Shown here: in pieces, positions 16,808-25,029 of the stretch
Layout of the letters: the number at the start of each line of letters is the position of its first letter
Numbering within the stretch: position 1 is the stretch's first letter
Origin: Roseateles depolymerans
GTDB taxonomy: Bacteria; Pseudomonadota; Gammaproteobacteria; Burkholderiales; Burkholderiaceae_C
Assembly (NCBI GenBank): GCA_003241055.1
Contig: QFOD01000005.1
Span: 1-64,000, forward strand
DNA: 64,000 nt
Direction: 5' to 3'
Position numbers and translations under genes: made by a program
The notes under the pieces: model-generated
The model's database searches: none
Told to the model about the DNA's origin: nothing
Seen by the model: the letters and a program-made list of their open reading frames with translations, nothing else

Positions 16808-16919
16808 GGCCAGTGACAGGGGCAGGAGAAGCGGGCCAGTCTAAGAGCCGCCCCCGCCCGTGCCAGAAGTCTGGTCCCGTGAGTGGGCGCCGTGAAAGCC
16901 CGGGGTCAGGTCGGCGCGT

Positions 16920-17714
16920 TCAGCCCAGCCGGCGGTGGCGCAGCGCGGGCAGCTGCTGGCGCACCTGGGCCAGGCGGGCAGTGTCCAGCTCGGCCAGCAC
17001 CACGCCTTCGCCCTCGGGGCGCACGGCCAGCACCTCGCCCCAGGGGTCCACGATCATGCTGTGCCCCCAGGTGCGGCGGCCGTTGGGGTGGGTGCCGCCC
17101 TGGGCCGGCGCGATGACGTAGCACTGGTTCTCGACCGCGCGGGCGCGCAGCAGCAGCTCCCAGTGCTTCTCGCCGGTGGTGTAGGTGAAGGCCGCGGGCA
17201 CGGCCAGCAGGTCGGCGCCATAGCCGCGGTAGAGCTCGGGGAAGCGCAGGTCGTAGCAGACCGACAGGCCCACGCGCAGCCCATCGGCGTCGAAGGCGGC
17301 GGGCGTGCTGCCCGCCTCCAGCACGCGGCCCTCGTCGTAGCTCTCGCGGCCGTTGTCGAACGCGAACAGGTGGATCTTGTCGTAGCGCGCGACGCGTTCG
17401 CCGCTGGGAGCGAACACCAGCGTCGCATTGCGCACCCGGTCCGGCGCGTCGCCCCTGAGCGGCAGCGTGCCGCCCAGCACCCACAGGCCCAGATCGCGTG
17501 CGGCGGCAGCGAGCATGGCCTGCATGGGCCCGTCGCCCAGCGGCTCGGCGATCGCGAGCTTGTCGCGGTCGTGCTGACCGATCAGGCAGAAGTACTCGGG
17601 CAGCGCGGCCAGGCGCGCTCCTGCCGCGGCCGCCTGCTCGAGCAGGCGGCGCGCGGTGGCGAGGTTGGCAGCCACATCGGGGCCGGAGACCATCTGGCAG
17701 GCGGCGACTTTCAT
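16920..17714 (-). CDS. Carbon-nitrogen hydrolase, Nit1/Nit2-like (deaminated glutathione amidase type)
   Basis: The 264-residue nitrilase-superfamily enzyme has the catalytic triad E40 (LPEYF), K113 (YDKIHLF) and C153 (SVCYDLRFPELYR). The closing YTTGEKHWELLLRARAVENQCYV is typical of the Nit branch, whose members hydrolyse deaminated glutathione or omega-amides. In most Burkholderiales a gene of this kind sits directly beside yhdP. Here it is on the same strand as yhdP but separated from it by the three-gene plus-strand block at 18036-20849. Confidence 0.92.
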   Translation of the reverse strand: MKVAACQMVSGPDVAANLATARRLLEQAAAAGARLAALPEYFCLIGQHDRDKLAIAEPLGDGPMQAMLAAAARDLGLWVLGGTLPLRGDAPDRVRNATLVFAPSGERVARYDKIHLFAFDNGRESYDEGRVLEAGSTPAAFDADGLRVGLSVCYDLRFPELYRGYGADLLAVPAAFTYTTGEKHWELLLRARAVENQCYVIAPAQGGTHPNGRRTWGHSMIVDPWGEVLAVRPEGEGVVLAELDTARLAQVRQQLPALRHRRLG

Positions 17715-17720
17715 GGCGCC

Positions 17721-17726
17721 ATGCTA
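17721..17726 (-). promoter_or_regulatory. -10-like TAGCAT, 6 nt before the amidase start
   Basis: Minus-strand TAGCAT lies 6 nt before ATG 17714 with no Shine-Dalgarno sequence. It fits the leaderless pattern of this window. Confidence 0.3.
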
Positions 17727-17846
17727 GCGAAGCGGCCTGGGGCGGTCCGTTGCAGGCCTTTGGGCTCGCGCGACGGCCCCGGCGGCCAGAACCTGAGCGC
17801 GGTGGTCGGCGGTTGCGAGCAATGGCGGCGGCGGCCTTTCGCCATT

Positions 17847-17866
17847 CGGCGGTGAATCGCCGTTTT
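17847..17866 (+). terminator. Short GC stem followed by four T
   Basis: CGGCG (17847-17851) and CGCCG (17858-17862) flank a 6-nt loop and are followed by TTTT. The stem is only 5 bp and no upstream plus-strand gene needs it, so support is weak. Confidence 0.2.
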
Positions 17867-17961
17867 GGGCCGATGGCATCGGGTGTTCTGCCTCATTTGC
17901 AGGCACTGATGACCGGTTTTGGCAAGAGCTGACCCCCTCGGGCGGGAGCTCTGGTGTGAGC

Positions 17962-17975
17962 TTGATCGAGGTCAA
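17962..17975 (+). promoter_or_regulatory. FNR-type dyad TTGATCGAGGTCAA
   Basis: TTGAT-N4-GTCAA differs from the FNR consensus at one base. It is centred at 17968.5. A -10-like CATGCT at 17998-18003 would give a start near 18010, which puts the dyad at -41.5, the class II activator position. The promoter is inferred. Confidence 0.55.
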
Positions 17976-18035
17976 TCTCGACGCTGCGGCGGCCCCGCAT
18001 GCTCGGGCGTCAATTCAACTGATTCAAGCTGTTCC

Positions 18036-19541
18036 ATGTCTGCCGTGAAAGACGCCTCGCCGCCCATCACCTCACCCGCCGAGCCCAGTTCCAACCGCAA
18101 GCTGGCCTTCCTGGCGCTGGCGGTGGCGCTCTATGTATTGGTGCTGTCCCTGCCACTGCCTGCCGGCCTGTCGCCGTCCGGCCAGGTGGCGCTGGGCCTG
18201 CTGGCGCTGGTCATCACGCTGTGGATCAGCGACTGCGTGTCGCCGGCCAACAGCGCCGTGCTGCTGGTGGGCATGGCGGTGCTGGGCCTGATGGGCAAGG
18301 CATTGAAGCCGGGCGGCAAGACGATGTCGTCATCCGATGCGCTGACGGCCATGCTGAGCGGCTTTTCGTCCACCGCGGTGCTGCTGGTGGCGGCGGCGCT
18401 GTTCCTGGCCGTGGCGCTCAAGCACACCGGGCTGGACCGGCGCGTCGCGCTGCTGGTGATGAGCCGTGTCGGCCTGTCGCCGGCCCGCCTCACGGTGGGG
18501 GCGATGCTGGTGGGCTTCGTGCTGGCGCTGTTCATCCCGTCGGCCACCGCGCGTGTGGGCGCGGTCATTCCCATCATGGTGGGCATCACCGCGGCGCTGG
18601 GCCTGCCGGTGGGCAGCACGCTGGGCGCGACGCTGATGATCGTGACGGCCCAGGCCTGCTCCATCTTCAACATGGCCATCAAGACCGGGGCGGCGCAGAA
18701 CATCATCAGCCTGAACTTCATGCAGGCCACCTTCGGCCACGGCGTGACCTGGGGCCAGTGGTTCCTGACGGCGCTGCCCTTCACCGTGGGCATGAGCGTC
18801 GCGCTGTTCTTCACCGCGATGTGGCTGCTCAGGCCCGGCGTGCCGGAGGCCGGCCAGGCGGCCGCGCAGCTCAAGGCCCAGCTGGCGGCGCTGGGGCCGG
18901 TGACGGCCCCCGAGAAGCGCCTGATGGGCGTGGCCGTGCTGCTGCTGGTGCTGTGGTCCACCGAGGGCGTGCTCCATCCCTTCGACACCACCACCACCAC
19001 GCAGCTGGGCATCGCGCTGCTGCTGATGCCGCGCATCGGCGTGATGCACTGGGCGCAGGCCGAGAAGCTGGTGCCCTGGGGAACGGTGGTGCTGTTTGCG
19101 GCCTCCATCTCGCTGGGCAACCTGCTGTCCAACACCGGTGCGGCCGCCTGGCTGGCGCAGCAGACGCTGGGGCAGCTGGGCCTGGCCACGCTGCCGGTGG
19201 TGGCGGTGATCGGCGCGCTGTCGCTGTTCAGCGTGGTGCTGCATCTGGGCTTCGCGTCGGCCACCGGCCTGGCCAGCACGCTCATCCCCATCATGATGGC
19301 CTTCGCGCAGACCCTGCCGGTCAGCAAGGAGACCGCGTTCGGCATCGTGATGATCCAGAGCCTGGTGGTGTCGTTCGGCTTCGTGCTGCCCACCAATGCG
19401 CCGCAGAACATGCTGTGCTACGGCACCAATGCCTTCACCACGCAGCAGTTCGCGAAGGTCGGGGTCGTGATGACCGCCGTGGGCCTGGCGTTGATCCTGC
19501 TGCTGTCGACCACCGTGTGGCCGTGGATGGGGGTGCTGTGA
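18036..19541 (+). CDS. SLC13 (DASS)-family anion/carboxylate carrier
   Basis: The 501-residue polytopic membrane protein has about twelve helices. It shows the paired hairpin motifs of the divalent-anion:sodium symporter family: SNTGAAAWL near 365 and the C-terminal FVLPTNAPQNMLCYGTN near 456. Members import di- and tricarboxylates such as succinate, malate, tartrate or citrate. The ATG at 18036 gives a short hydrophilic N-tail before helix 1. The stop is one base from the ATG of the 2-hydroxyacid dehydrogenase, so carrier and enzyme are probably co-translated. Substrate is not provable, but a hydroxy acid is the natural guess. An FNR-type dyad lies upstream. Confidence 0.9.
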   Translation: MSAVKDASPPITSPAEPSSNRKLAFLALAVALYVLVLSLPLPAGLSPSGQVALGLLALVITLWISDCVSPANSAVLLVGMAVLGLMGKALKPGGKTMSSSDALTAMLSGFSSTAVLLVAAALFLAVALKHTGLDRRVALLVMSRVGLSPARLTVGAMLVGFVLALFIPSATARVGAVIPIMVGITAALGLPVGSTLGATLMIVTAQACSIFNMAIKTGAAQNIISLNFMQATFGHGVTWGQWFLTALPFTVGMSVALFFTAMWLLRPGVPEAGQAAAQLKAQLAALGPVTAPEKRLMGVAVLLLVLWSTEGVLHPFDTTTTTQLGIALLLMPRIGVMHWAQAEKLVPWGTVVLFAASISLGNLLSNTGAAAWLAQQTLGQLGLATLPVVAVIGALSLFSVVLHLGFASATGLASTLIPIMMAFAQTLPVSKETAFGIVMIQSLVVSFGFVLPTNAPQNMLCYGTNAFTTQQFAKVGVVMTAVGLALILLLSTTVWPWMGVL

Positions 19542-19542
19542 G

Positions 19543-20511
19543 ATGAGTGCCCGTATCGGAGTGATAGGCGCGGGCCAGGTGGGCGCTGCGTCGGCCTACC
19601 TGCTGTCGACGACGCCGGGTGTCAGCGAGATCGTGCTGGTGGACGTGGACGCCGCGCGCGCGGCCGGCGAGGCGGCCGACATCGGCCATGCCGCCGCGTT
19701 CGGCAATGCCGCCCGGGTGCGCGAGGGCGGCTACGCCGAGCTGGCCGGGGCGGAGGTGGTGGTCATCACCGCCGGCGCCAGCCTCAGGCCCGGCCAGACC
19801 CGGCTGGACCTGCTGCAGCTCAACCTGCGCATCGTGGACCGCATCCTGTCGCAGGCCTTGGCCCATGCGCCGCAGGCCATCTACCTGTTCGCCACCAACC
19901 CGGTCGACGTGATGCCCGCCGTGGCGGTGCAGCGCTACGGCCTGCTGCCGCAGCGCGCGATCGGCACCGGCTGCATGCTGGATTCCATACGCTTCCGTGA
20001 CCGCCTGGCCCATCACCTGGATGTGTCGCCCGCGGCCATCCATGCCCAGGTGCTGGGTGAGCACGGCGACTCGCAGGTGCTGCACTGGTCGGGGGTGCAG
20101 GTGGCCGGCTCGCCGCTGGCGCACTTCGCGGCGCTGCGCGGCCGACCGCTGGACGCGGCTTTCCGCGCCACCATCGCCGAGGACGTGCGCACCGCGGCCT
20201 ACCGCATCAAGGCCGGCAAGGGGGTGTCCAACTTCGGCATCGGTGGCTGCATCGCGCGCCTGGTGCGTGCCATCCTCAGCGACGAGCGCGGGGTCTTCAG
20301 CATTTCCAGCCCGGTGCCGGAGCTGCTGGGCGTCACGCGCAGCTGCGTGTCGCTGCCGCATGTGCTGGGTGCCGACGGGGCCTCGCCGGCGCTGCCGCCG
20401 CCGCTGGATGCCGACGAGCAACAGGCGCTGCGTGCCAGCGCCGAGCTGTTGTCGCAGTCGATCGCGGCCGGGCTGGAGGCGCTGGCCCGGCCGGAGGTGG
20501 CGGCGGCATGA
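19543..20511 (+). CDS. Lactate/malate dehydrogenase-family 2-hydroxyacid dehydrogenase, atypical specificity residue
   Basis: The 322-residue enzyme has GAGQVG (9-14) and an acidic residue, D34, for NAD. The family catalytic set is complete: R87, D147, R150 and H174 (in GEHGDS). The position that separates lactate dehydrogenases (Gln) from malate dehydrogenases (Arg), six residues before R87, is Leu81. This suggests another 2-oxo/2-hydroxy acid, perhaps with a non-polar side chain. The gene starts one base after the carrier and overlaps the next gene by 4 bp (ATGA), which shows an operon. Family firm, substrate open. Confidence 0.9.
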   Translation: MSARIGVIGAGQVGAASAYLLSTTPGVSEIVLVDVDAARAAGEAADIGHAAAFGNAARVREGGYAELAGAEVVVITAGASLRPGQTRLDLLQLNLRIVDRILSQALAHAPQAIYLFATNPVDVMPAVAVQRYGLLPQRAIGTGCMLDSIRFRDRLAHHLDVSPAAIHAQVLGEHGDSQVLHWSGVQVAGSPLAHFAALRGRPLDAAFRATIAEDVRTAAYRIKAGKGVSNFGIGGCIARLVRAILSDERGVFSISSPVPELLGVTRSCVSLPHVLGADGASPALPPPLDADEQQALRASAELLSQSIAAGLEALARPEVAAA

Positions 20512-20849
20512 TGGGCGCAGGCGGATTCGCCGCCGGTTCGGGGCGGCTCAGCGGCCGCGAGTGGCTGCTGACCTTCGACGACCTGGGGCTGCGCATCGTG
20601 CAGCTCGCGGTCATCTGCAATGTGCGCCTGGCCGAGCCCGGTGTCGTCGAGCGGCTGCTGCAGCCGCTGCCCGGCCGGGTGCGGCCGGCGCAGCGGGCGC
20701 ACCAGGAACTGTGCGGCCTGCTGCACCTGTTCTTTCGCCAGCAGCGCCGCATGCTGGAGCAGCTAGGCCCCGTGAGCGCCACGCTGCTGCGCGAGCGCCT
20801 GGTGGGCGAACTGCAGCTCCATGGGCTGGAGCTGATGCGGGCGGAGTGA
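20508..20849 (+). CDS. Small protein of unknown function, third gene of the carrier/dehydrogenase operon
   Basis: The 113-residue, Leu- and Arg-rich, probably helical soluble protein starts inside the dehydrogenase stop codon (ATGA overlap). A second ATG follows immediately, so the start is 20508 or 20511. It has no signal peptide or membrane helix. No family is recognised. Its stop codon TGA is directly adjacent to the stop of yhdP on the other strand, with no base between. Translational coupling makes it likely to be real. Confidence 0.65.
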   Translation: MMGAGGFAAGSGRLSGREWLLTFDDLGLRIVQLAVICNVRLAEPGVVERLLQPLPGRVRPAQRAHQELCGLLHLFFRQQRRMLEQLGPVSATLLRERLVGELQLHGLELMRAE

Positions 20850-23800
20850 TCAGCGGCGGGCCGGCGCCGAGGCGGACGAGGCCGCCGGTGCCGGTGCCGC
20901 GGCCTCGTCCGGCTTGTCGATCTTGTCGACCTTGGGGTCGTCCCAGCTGCCGGTGATCAGGAATTCGCGCGTGCTGGCAGCCGACACCGGACGGCTCAGC
21001 AGCCATTGCGCGAGGAAGGCGCCCAGGCCGATGGCCGGGTTGATGGCGGCATAGGCCAGCGACGCGCTGGCGCTCACCTCGGGCACCACCAGCACCCGCA
21101 GCTTCTGGGTTTCCTGCGCGAGGTCGGCGCTGCCATCCACGAGCACCATGGCCTGCAGGCCGCGGATGCGGATGTTGTCGCTGCGCGCGATGCCGCCGGC
21201 GATCTTCACGTCGCCGGTGACGCCGTCGAAGGTGAAGCCCTCGGCGAACACGTCGCGGAAATCCAGCAGCAGGCGGCGCGGGATGGACTGCAGGCTCAGC
21301 ACGCCCAGCAGCCGGCCCACGCCGGGCTCGGCCTTCAGGAAGGTGCCGGTATCGAGCTGCAGGTTGAGCGTGCCGGCCATGCTGGGGTAGTGCGGGTCCA
21401 GCGGCGAGCCGGTCCAGCCCAGCTGGCCGTGCAACTGGCCCTTGCCGCCGCGCAAGACCTGGCCCTGCCCGAGGCGCTCCAGCAGTTTGCCGGCATCTGC
21501 CACCTCCAGCTTCCAGTCCAGCTCGGTGCGGCGCCGGCCGCCGCTGGTGCCGCCCCAGCGGCCGCTGGCGCTGAGCGTGGCGTCGGGCGAGCTCATCAGC
21601 AGCCGGTCGAGCTTCCATTCGCGGGCGCCCGGGGGCACCTGGGCCTGCACCTCGAGCCGGCCCAGCCGCTTGCCCCGCAGCTCGAAGTCGTCCACCTCGA
21701 TGTCCAGCGCCGGCAGCGGGCTGGTGCTGGCGCTGGCCGCCGGGTCCATCAGCTGCGTGACCGAGTCGGCCTCCTGCTTGGGCAGCTGCAGCCGCGAGAG
21801 CCTTGCCCGCACCTGCTCAATCTGGCTGCCGCCGCGGCCGAGGTTCACGCCGCGCAGCTCGATGCGTCCAGCGAGGTGCTCGGCGTCGAGTTCCAGGCGC
21901 CAGTTGCTGCCGTCGCGGGCGATCTGCGCCTGCACGCGGCCCATGGCCCGGCCGCCCACCTTCAGGGCCTGGGTGCGCAGCTGGATCTGGCTGGGCAGCA
22001 GGCCGGCCTGGTTGAGATCGGCCAGCTCGTCCAGCCCGGTGCCGGAGCTGCTGGCCGCAGGCTGCGGCGTGCCCGTGGCGGCCAGCGTGGCCAGGCGCTG
22101 CTGCCAGGCATCCAGATCCAGCTGCGCCGGGCTGGCCTGCAGCAGCACGCCGGTGGCGGGCAGCGCGGGCAGCTTGTCCTGCACCGCGATGGCGCCGCGC
22201 AGCACGCGCGAGCTGGTGCCCGACACGTCGCGCTGCAGCTGGGCCTGCAGCAGCGGCGCGCTGGTGGCGCCCAGCTCCAGGCGCAGCTCGTCGCGGCCGC
22301 TGGCGGTGGGCGTCATCAGCAGGCGCAGCGGCAGGCTGGCCTCGGCGTCCTTGTGGGCCGGGGCGGGCAGATCCAGGCCGAGGCCCTGCAGATTGCTGGC
22401 CACGCTGAGCTCGGTCTGGCCGTCCTTGACCGACAGCTGGAAGCGGTAGGCCGCCTGACCGTTGGCGGCCTGGGCGATCTCGGTGACGGCGCCCAGCTCC
22501 GCCGTGCGGCGCAGGCCGTCGGCGGTGGCCAGGCCCTGGGCGGCGAAGCGCAGGCCGCCGTCACGCTGGCTGCCGCCTTCCACGGTCGCGTCGCCGCCGA
22601 GCAGCCGGGTGCTGATGCCGGAGAGCGCGAGGCTCTTCTGGTCGAAGTCGATGCGCCCGCGGGTGGCGGCCAGCAGCGGCAGGTCGGGGCGCAGCTTCAG
22701 GTCCACGCCGCCCAGCTGCAGCTGGCCCTTCACCGTCGACTGCTCGGTGTGGTCCAGCGGCATGTTCAGGTTCAGTTTCAGGGCAACGGGGCCCTGCGCG
22801 TTGGTGGTGCTCAGCGCGTGGCCCAGCCATTCATCGAGCGGCGAGCTGCGCACGAAGCGCAGCAGGTCGACGCCCTGGCCGTGGCCGCTGCCGTCCAGCG
22901 CCAGCACGCGCCGGTGGGTGAGGTCGGCGATGCCGCCGCTCACGCCACTGAGCTCGTAGCCCAGCATCCGGGCGTGGCCGTTGCGCAGCGCCATGCCGGC
23001 GCGCTCGAACACCAGCTCGGCGTCCACGCCCTCCATCGCCGGCCAGTTGGTGCCGACATCGCTGGGCGGCACATAGGCCAGGGTCACGCCCTGCGCCTGG
23101 GTGGCGACGCGGAAGATGCCGCTGGAGCGCGGCGCGTCGAAGGGGAAGTCCGCCAGCTCGCCGCGCAGCCGCACGTGGATGTTGCGCGCCTCGCCGGCCA
23201 GCAGGGCCCGGCTGAGGTAGCTGCGGGTCTGCGGCAGGCTCAGCGGCATGTAGCGGGCCACGCGGGTGGCCTCCAGCCGCTGGGCCTGGCCGCTCAGGTC
23301 CAGGAAGCCGGCGCCGCTGCCGCCGCGCGGGCGGCGCCACAGCAGCTCGAATTCGCCGTTCAGGTCCGGCGTCTGCAGCACCAGGTTGCGCAGGCGCAGC
23401 TCGACGCTGGCGGGCGTCCTGGCGCCGGCCGCTGCGCTGCCCAGGGTCCAGCTGACCTGGGTGCTCAGGCGGGTGATGGGCAGCACCGGGTCCTCGAACA
23501 GGCCGGGCAGCTCGATCTGGCCGTCCTGCAGCGACAGCCGGGCGCTGCCGCCCTGCTCGGTGGCGTCCAGCTGCAGGCTGGCGCCACGCAGGCCGGGGCG
23601 GCCCGGCTGGTCGGGCGCGTCGATCGGGCCGGCGGCAATCGCCAGACCGTCCACCTGCGCCTTCACGCGGTAGCTGCGCGGGGCGTCCAGCGGGCCCTGC
23701 CATTCGCCGCTCAGGGCGGTCAGCACGCCCTGGGGGGCGAGCTCCGCCAGCGTGCGGTGGGCCTGCTCGCCCAGCGGCAGGCGCTGGGCGATCTGTGTCA

Positions 23801-24971
23801 TCAGCGCGAAGTCCAGGCGCTGGGCGTTCAGTTCGCCGCCGGTGACCATGTCCTGCGGGCCCAGCTGCAGCGCCATGCCCCAGTCGGAGCGGGGCCAGAC
23901 CATGCCGTCGGCGCCGACGAAGCCCAGCTGGCGGGCCTGCAGGCTCAGGCGGTCCTTGCTGCGGGCCAGCTCCAGGCGGCCGCGGATGTCGGTCAGATCC
24001 AGTTCGGGGGCCGATTCCAGCAGCCGCAGCTTGACGGCGCGCAGCGCCAGGTCCAGCGTGGCGGCGGTGGGCTGGCCGTCGCGCACCTCGGCCCAGGCGC
24101 GCACCGCGCCGTCGCCCTCGCTGAGCTGGAAGGGCAGGTCCACATGGCGGCGCAGCTGGCTGAGGTCGGCCTGCGGCAGCTCCGCGAACAGCTGGCCGCT
24201 CCAGTGCTGGATCTCTCCGGGGCGCTTGAGCAGCGCCTGGTTGAACTGCCCGCGCAGCGTGAAGCGGCGCCCCCAGTCCTCGGGCGGCGTGGCGTCCAGG
24301 CGCATCTGGTGGCGGCGCAGGCCGTTGCGGATCACGAGGTTGAGGTCGGACAGCGCCAGCGGCACCACGGCCTCGCGGCGCTGGGCGGCGCGCAGCTCGT
24401 CGGTCCAGCGGATGCGGCCGTGCACGATGGCCAGTTCCGGCTGGCTGAAGATCCAGTCCAGCCAGGCCTCGGCGTTGCCGCCCGCTTCGGCGCGTTCGGC
24501 GCTGTCCATGCCCAGGCCGGCCACGAACACCCGGCCGCTGGCGTCGCGGCGGATCTCCAGCTCAGGCGTGTCCACCAGCAGCTGTGCGAAGCGGGGCTGC
24601 AGCACCAGCAGCGACTGGGCCGACAGCACGGCCGTCACCCGCGGCAGGCGCAGCGCCGGGCGACCGGCCGGATCGAGCACGCGCACGTCCTGCAGCTGCA
24701 TGCGGGGCAGCCAGCCGCCGGAATCCACGGCCAGATGGCCGATGCGCAGCTCTACCCCTAGGGTCTTTGAGGCTTCCTTTTCCAGCCACGGGCGCCAGTC
24801 ATCGGCGTGCGGGAGAATGACCCAATGCAGCCCGCACCACGCCATGACGGCCAGTGAGAGCAGTAGACCCACGGCCAGCAGCAGCCAACGCAGCCCGTGC
24901 CAGCACAGGCGCAGGGGCATGCCGAGGACTTGAAGGCAGAGGGTGAGGGCGGCCGAAGAGAAGGCAGACAC
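20850..24971 (-). CDS. yhdP: YhdP, AsmA-like envelope phospholipid-transport protein
   Basis: The 1373-residue protein has one N-terminal membrane helix (WLLLAVGLLLSLAVMAWCGLHWVI, about 28-52) followed by a very long, beta-rich periplasmic part. It is annotated as DUF3971/AsmA-like from the N-terminal LGVELRIGHL region and the C-terminal GTLNLQLDTGTFLKAEPGVGRLLG segment. YhdP proteins form bridge-like grooves that carry phospholipids between inner and outer membrane, partly redundantly with TamB and YdbH. Length is close to other betaproteobacterial copies. It is divergent from glnE, the usual neighbour. The C-terminus is Ala/Pro-rich. Confidence 0.92.
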   Translation of the reverse strand: MSAFSSAALTLCLQVLGMPLRLCWHGLRWLLLAVGLLLSLAVMAWCGLHWVILPHADDWRPWLEKEASKTLGVELRIGHLAVDSGGWLPRMQLQDVRVLDPAGRPALRLPRVTAVLSAQSLLVLQPRFAQLLVDTPELEIRRDASGRVFVAGLGMDSAERAEAGGNAEAWLDWIFSQPELAIVHGRIRWTDELRAAQRREAVVPLALSDLNLVIRNGLRRHQMRLDATPPEDWGRRFTLRGQFNQALLKRPGEIQHWSGQLFAELPQADLSQLRRHVDLPFQLSEGDGAVRAWAEVRDGQPTAATLDLALRAVKLRLLESAPELDLTDIRGRLELARSKDRLSLQARQLGFVGADGMVWPRSDWGMALQLGPQDMVTGGELNAQRLDFALMTQIAQRLPLGEQAHRTLAELAPQGVLTALSGEWQGPLDAPRSYRVKAQVDGLAIAAGPIDAPDQPGRPGLRGASLQLDATEQGGSARLSLQDGQIELPGLFEDPVLPITRLSTQVSWTLGSAAAGARTPASVELRLRNLVLQTPDLNGEFELLWRRPRGGSGAGFLDLSGQAQRLEATRVARYMPLSLPQTRSYLSRALLAGEARNIHVRLRGELADFPFDAPRSSGIFRVATQAQGVTLAYVPPSDVGTNWPAMEGVDAELVFERAGMALRNGHARMLGYELSGVSGGIADLTHRRVLALDGSGHGQGVDLLRFVRSSPLDEWLGHALSTTNAQGPVALKLNLNMPLDHTEQSTVKGQLQLGGVDLKLRPDLPLLAATRGRIDFDQKSLALSGISTRLLGGDATVEGGSQRDGGLRFAAQGLATADGLRRTAELGAVTEIAQAANGQAAYRFQLSVKDGQTELSVASNLQGLGLDLPAPAHKDAEASLPLRLLMTPTASGRDELRLELGATSAPLLQAQLQRDVSGTSSRVLRGAIAVQDKLPALPATGVLLQASPAQLDLDAWQQRLATLAATGTPQPAASSSGTGLDELADLNQAGLLPSQIQLRTQALKVGGRAMGRVQAQIARDGSNWRLELDAEHLAGRIELRGVNLGRGGSQIEQVRARLSRLQLPKQEADSVTQLMDPAASASTSPLPALDIEVDDFELRGKRLGRLEVQAQVPPGAREWKLDRLLMSSPDATLSASGRWGGTSGGRRRTELDWKLEVADAGKLLERLGQGQVLRGGKGQLHGQLGWTGSPLDPHYPSMAGTLNLQLDTGTFLKAEPGVGRLLGVLSLQSIPRRLLLDFRDVFAEGFTFDGVTGDVKIAGGIARSDNIRIRGLQAMVLVDGSADLAQETQKLRVLVVPEVSASASLAYAAINPAIGLGAFLAQWLLSRPVSAASTREFLITGSWDDPKVDKIDKPDEAAAPAPAASSASAPARR

Positions 24972-25017
24972 AGGCGTCGGGATGGGCCGCTAAAGGACAT
25001 CCGGCCGGCGGGCAATC

Positions 25018-25023
25018 TAGCAC
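25018..25023 (+). promoter_or_regulatory. -10-like TAGCAC, 6 nt before the glnE start
   Basis: TAGCAC is separated from ATG 25030 by AGGGAT. The AGGGA is too close to the ATG to serve as a Shine-Dalgarno sequence, so a leaderless start is the simpler reading. Confidence 0.35.
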
Positions 25024-25029
25024 AGGGAT

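Larger units (their letters stand above)
17715..18035. other. 321-bp intergenic region between the amidase and the SLC13 operon
   Basis: No gene is visible. From left to right it holds the amidase promoter box (17721-17726); a small hairpin CGGCG/CGCCG followed by TTTT (17847-17866), terminator-like on the plus strand although no plus-strand gene precedes it; an imperfect stem GAGCT/AGCTC (17926-17951); and an FNR-type dyad (17962-17975). The plus-strand hairpin could end an unrecognised small transcript or be chance. Confidence 0.5.

Noticed and set aside
13607..16816. Open plus-strand frame of over 1000 codons opposite the S41 protease
   Set aside because: Its translation is a low-complexity mix of R, G, H, A and Q with no domain. 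It is the mirror of a real gene with strong GC3 bias. The same applies to the long frames at 252-2315, 2712-5438, 7143-9125, 21006-24761, 35110-39750, 40674-43412 and 60782-63667.
16866..16912. Possible REP element between the S41 protease and the amidase
   Set aside because: CTGGTCCC and GGGGTCAGG are present but do not form a convincing stem. Only a loose resemblance to the hairpin at 50610 was seen.
17724..17975. Minus-strand 83-codon frame in the gap before the SLC13 gene
   Set aside because: It has no Shine-Dalgarno sequence, overlaps the amidase promoter and start region, and has Pro/Arg-rich composition without a fold.
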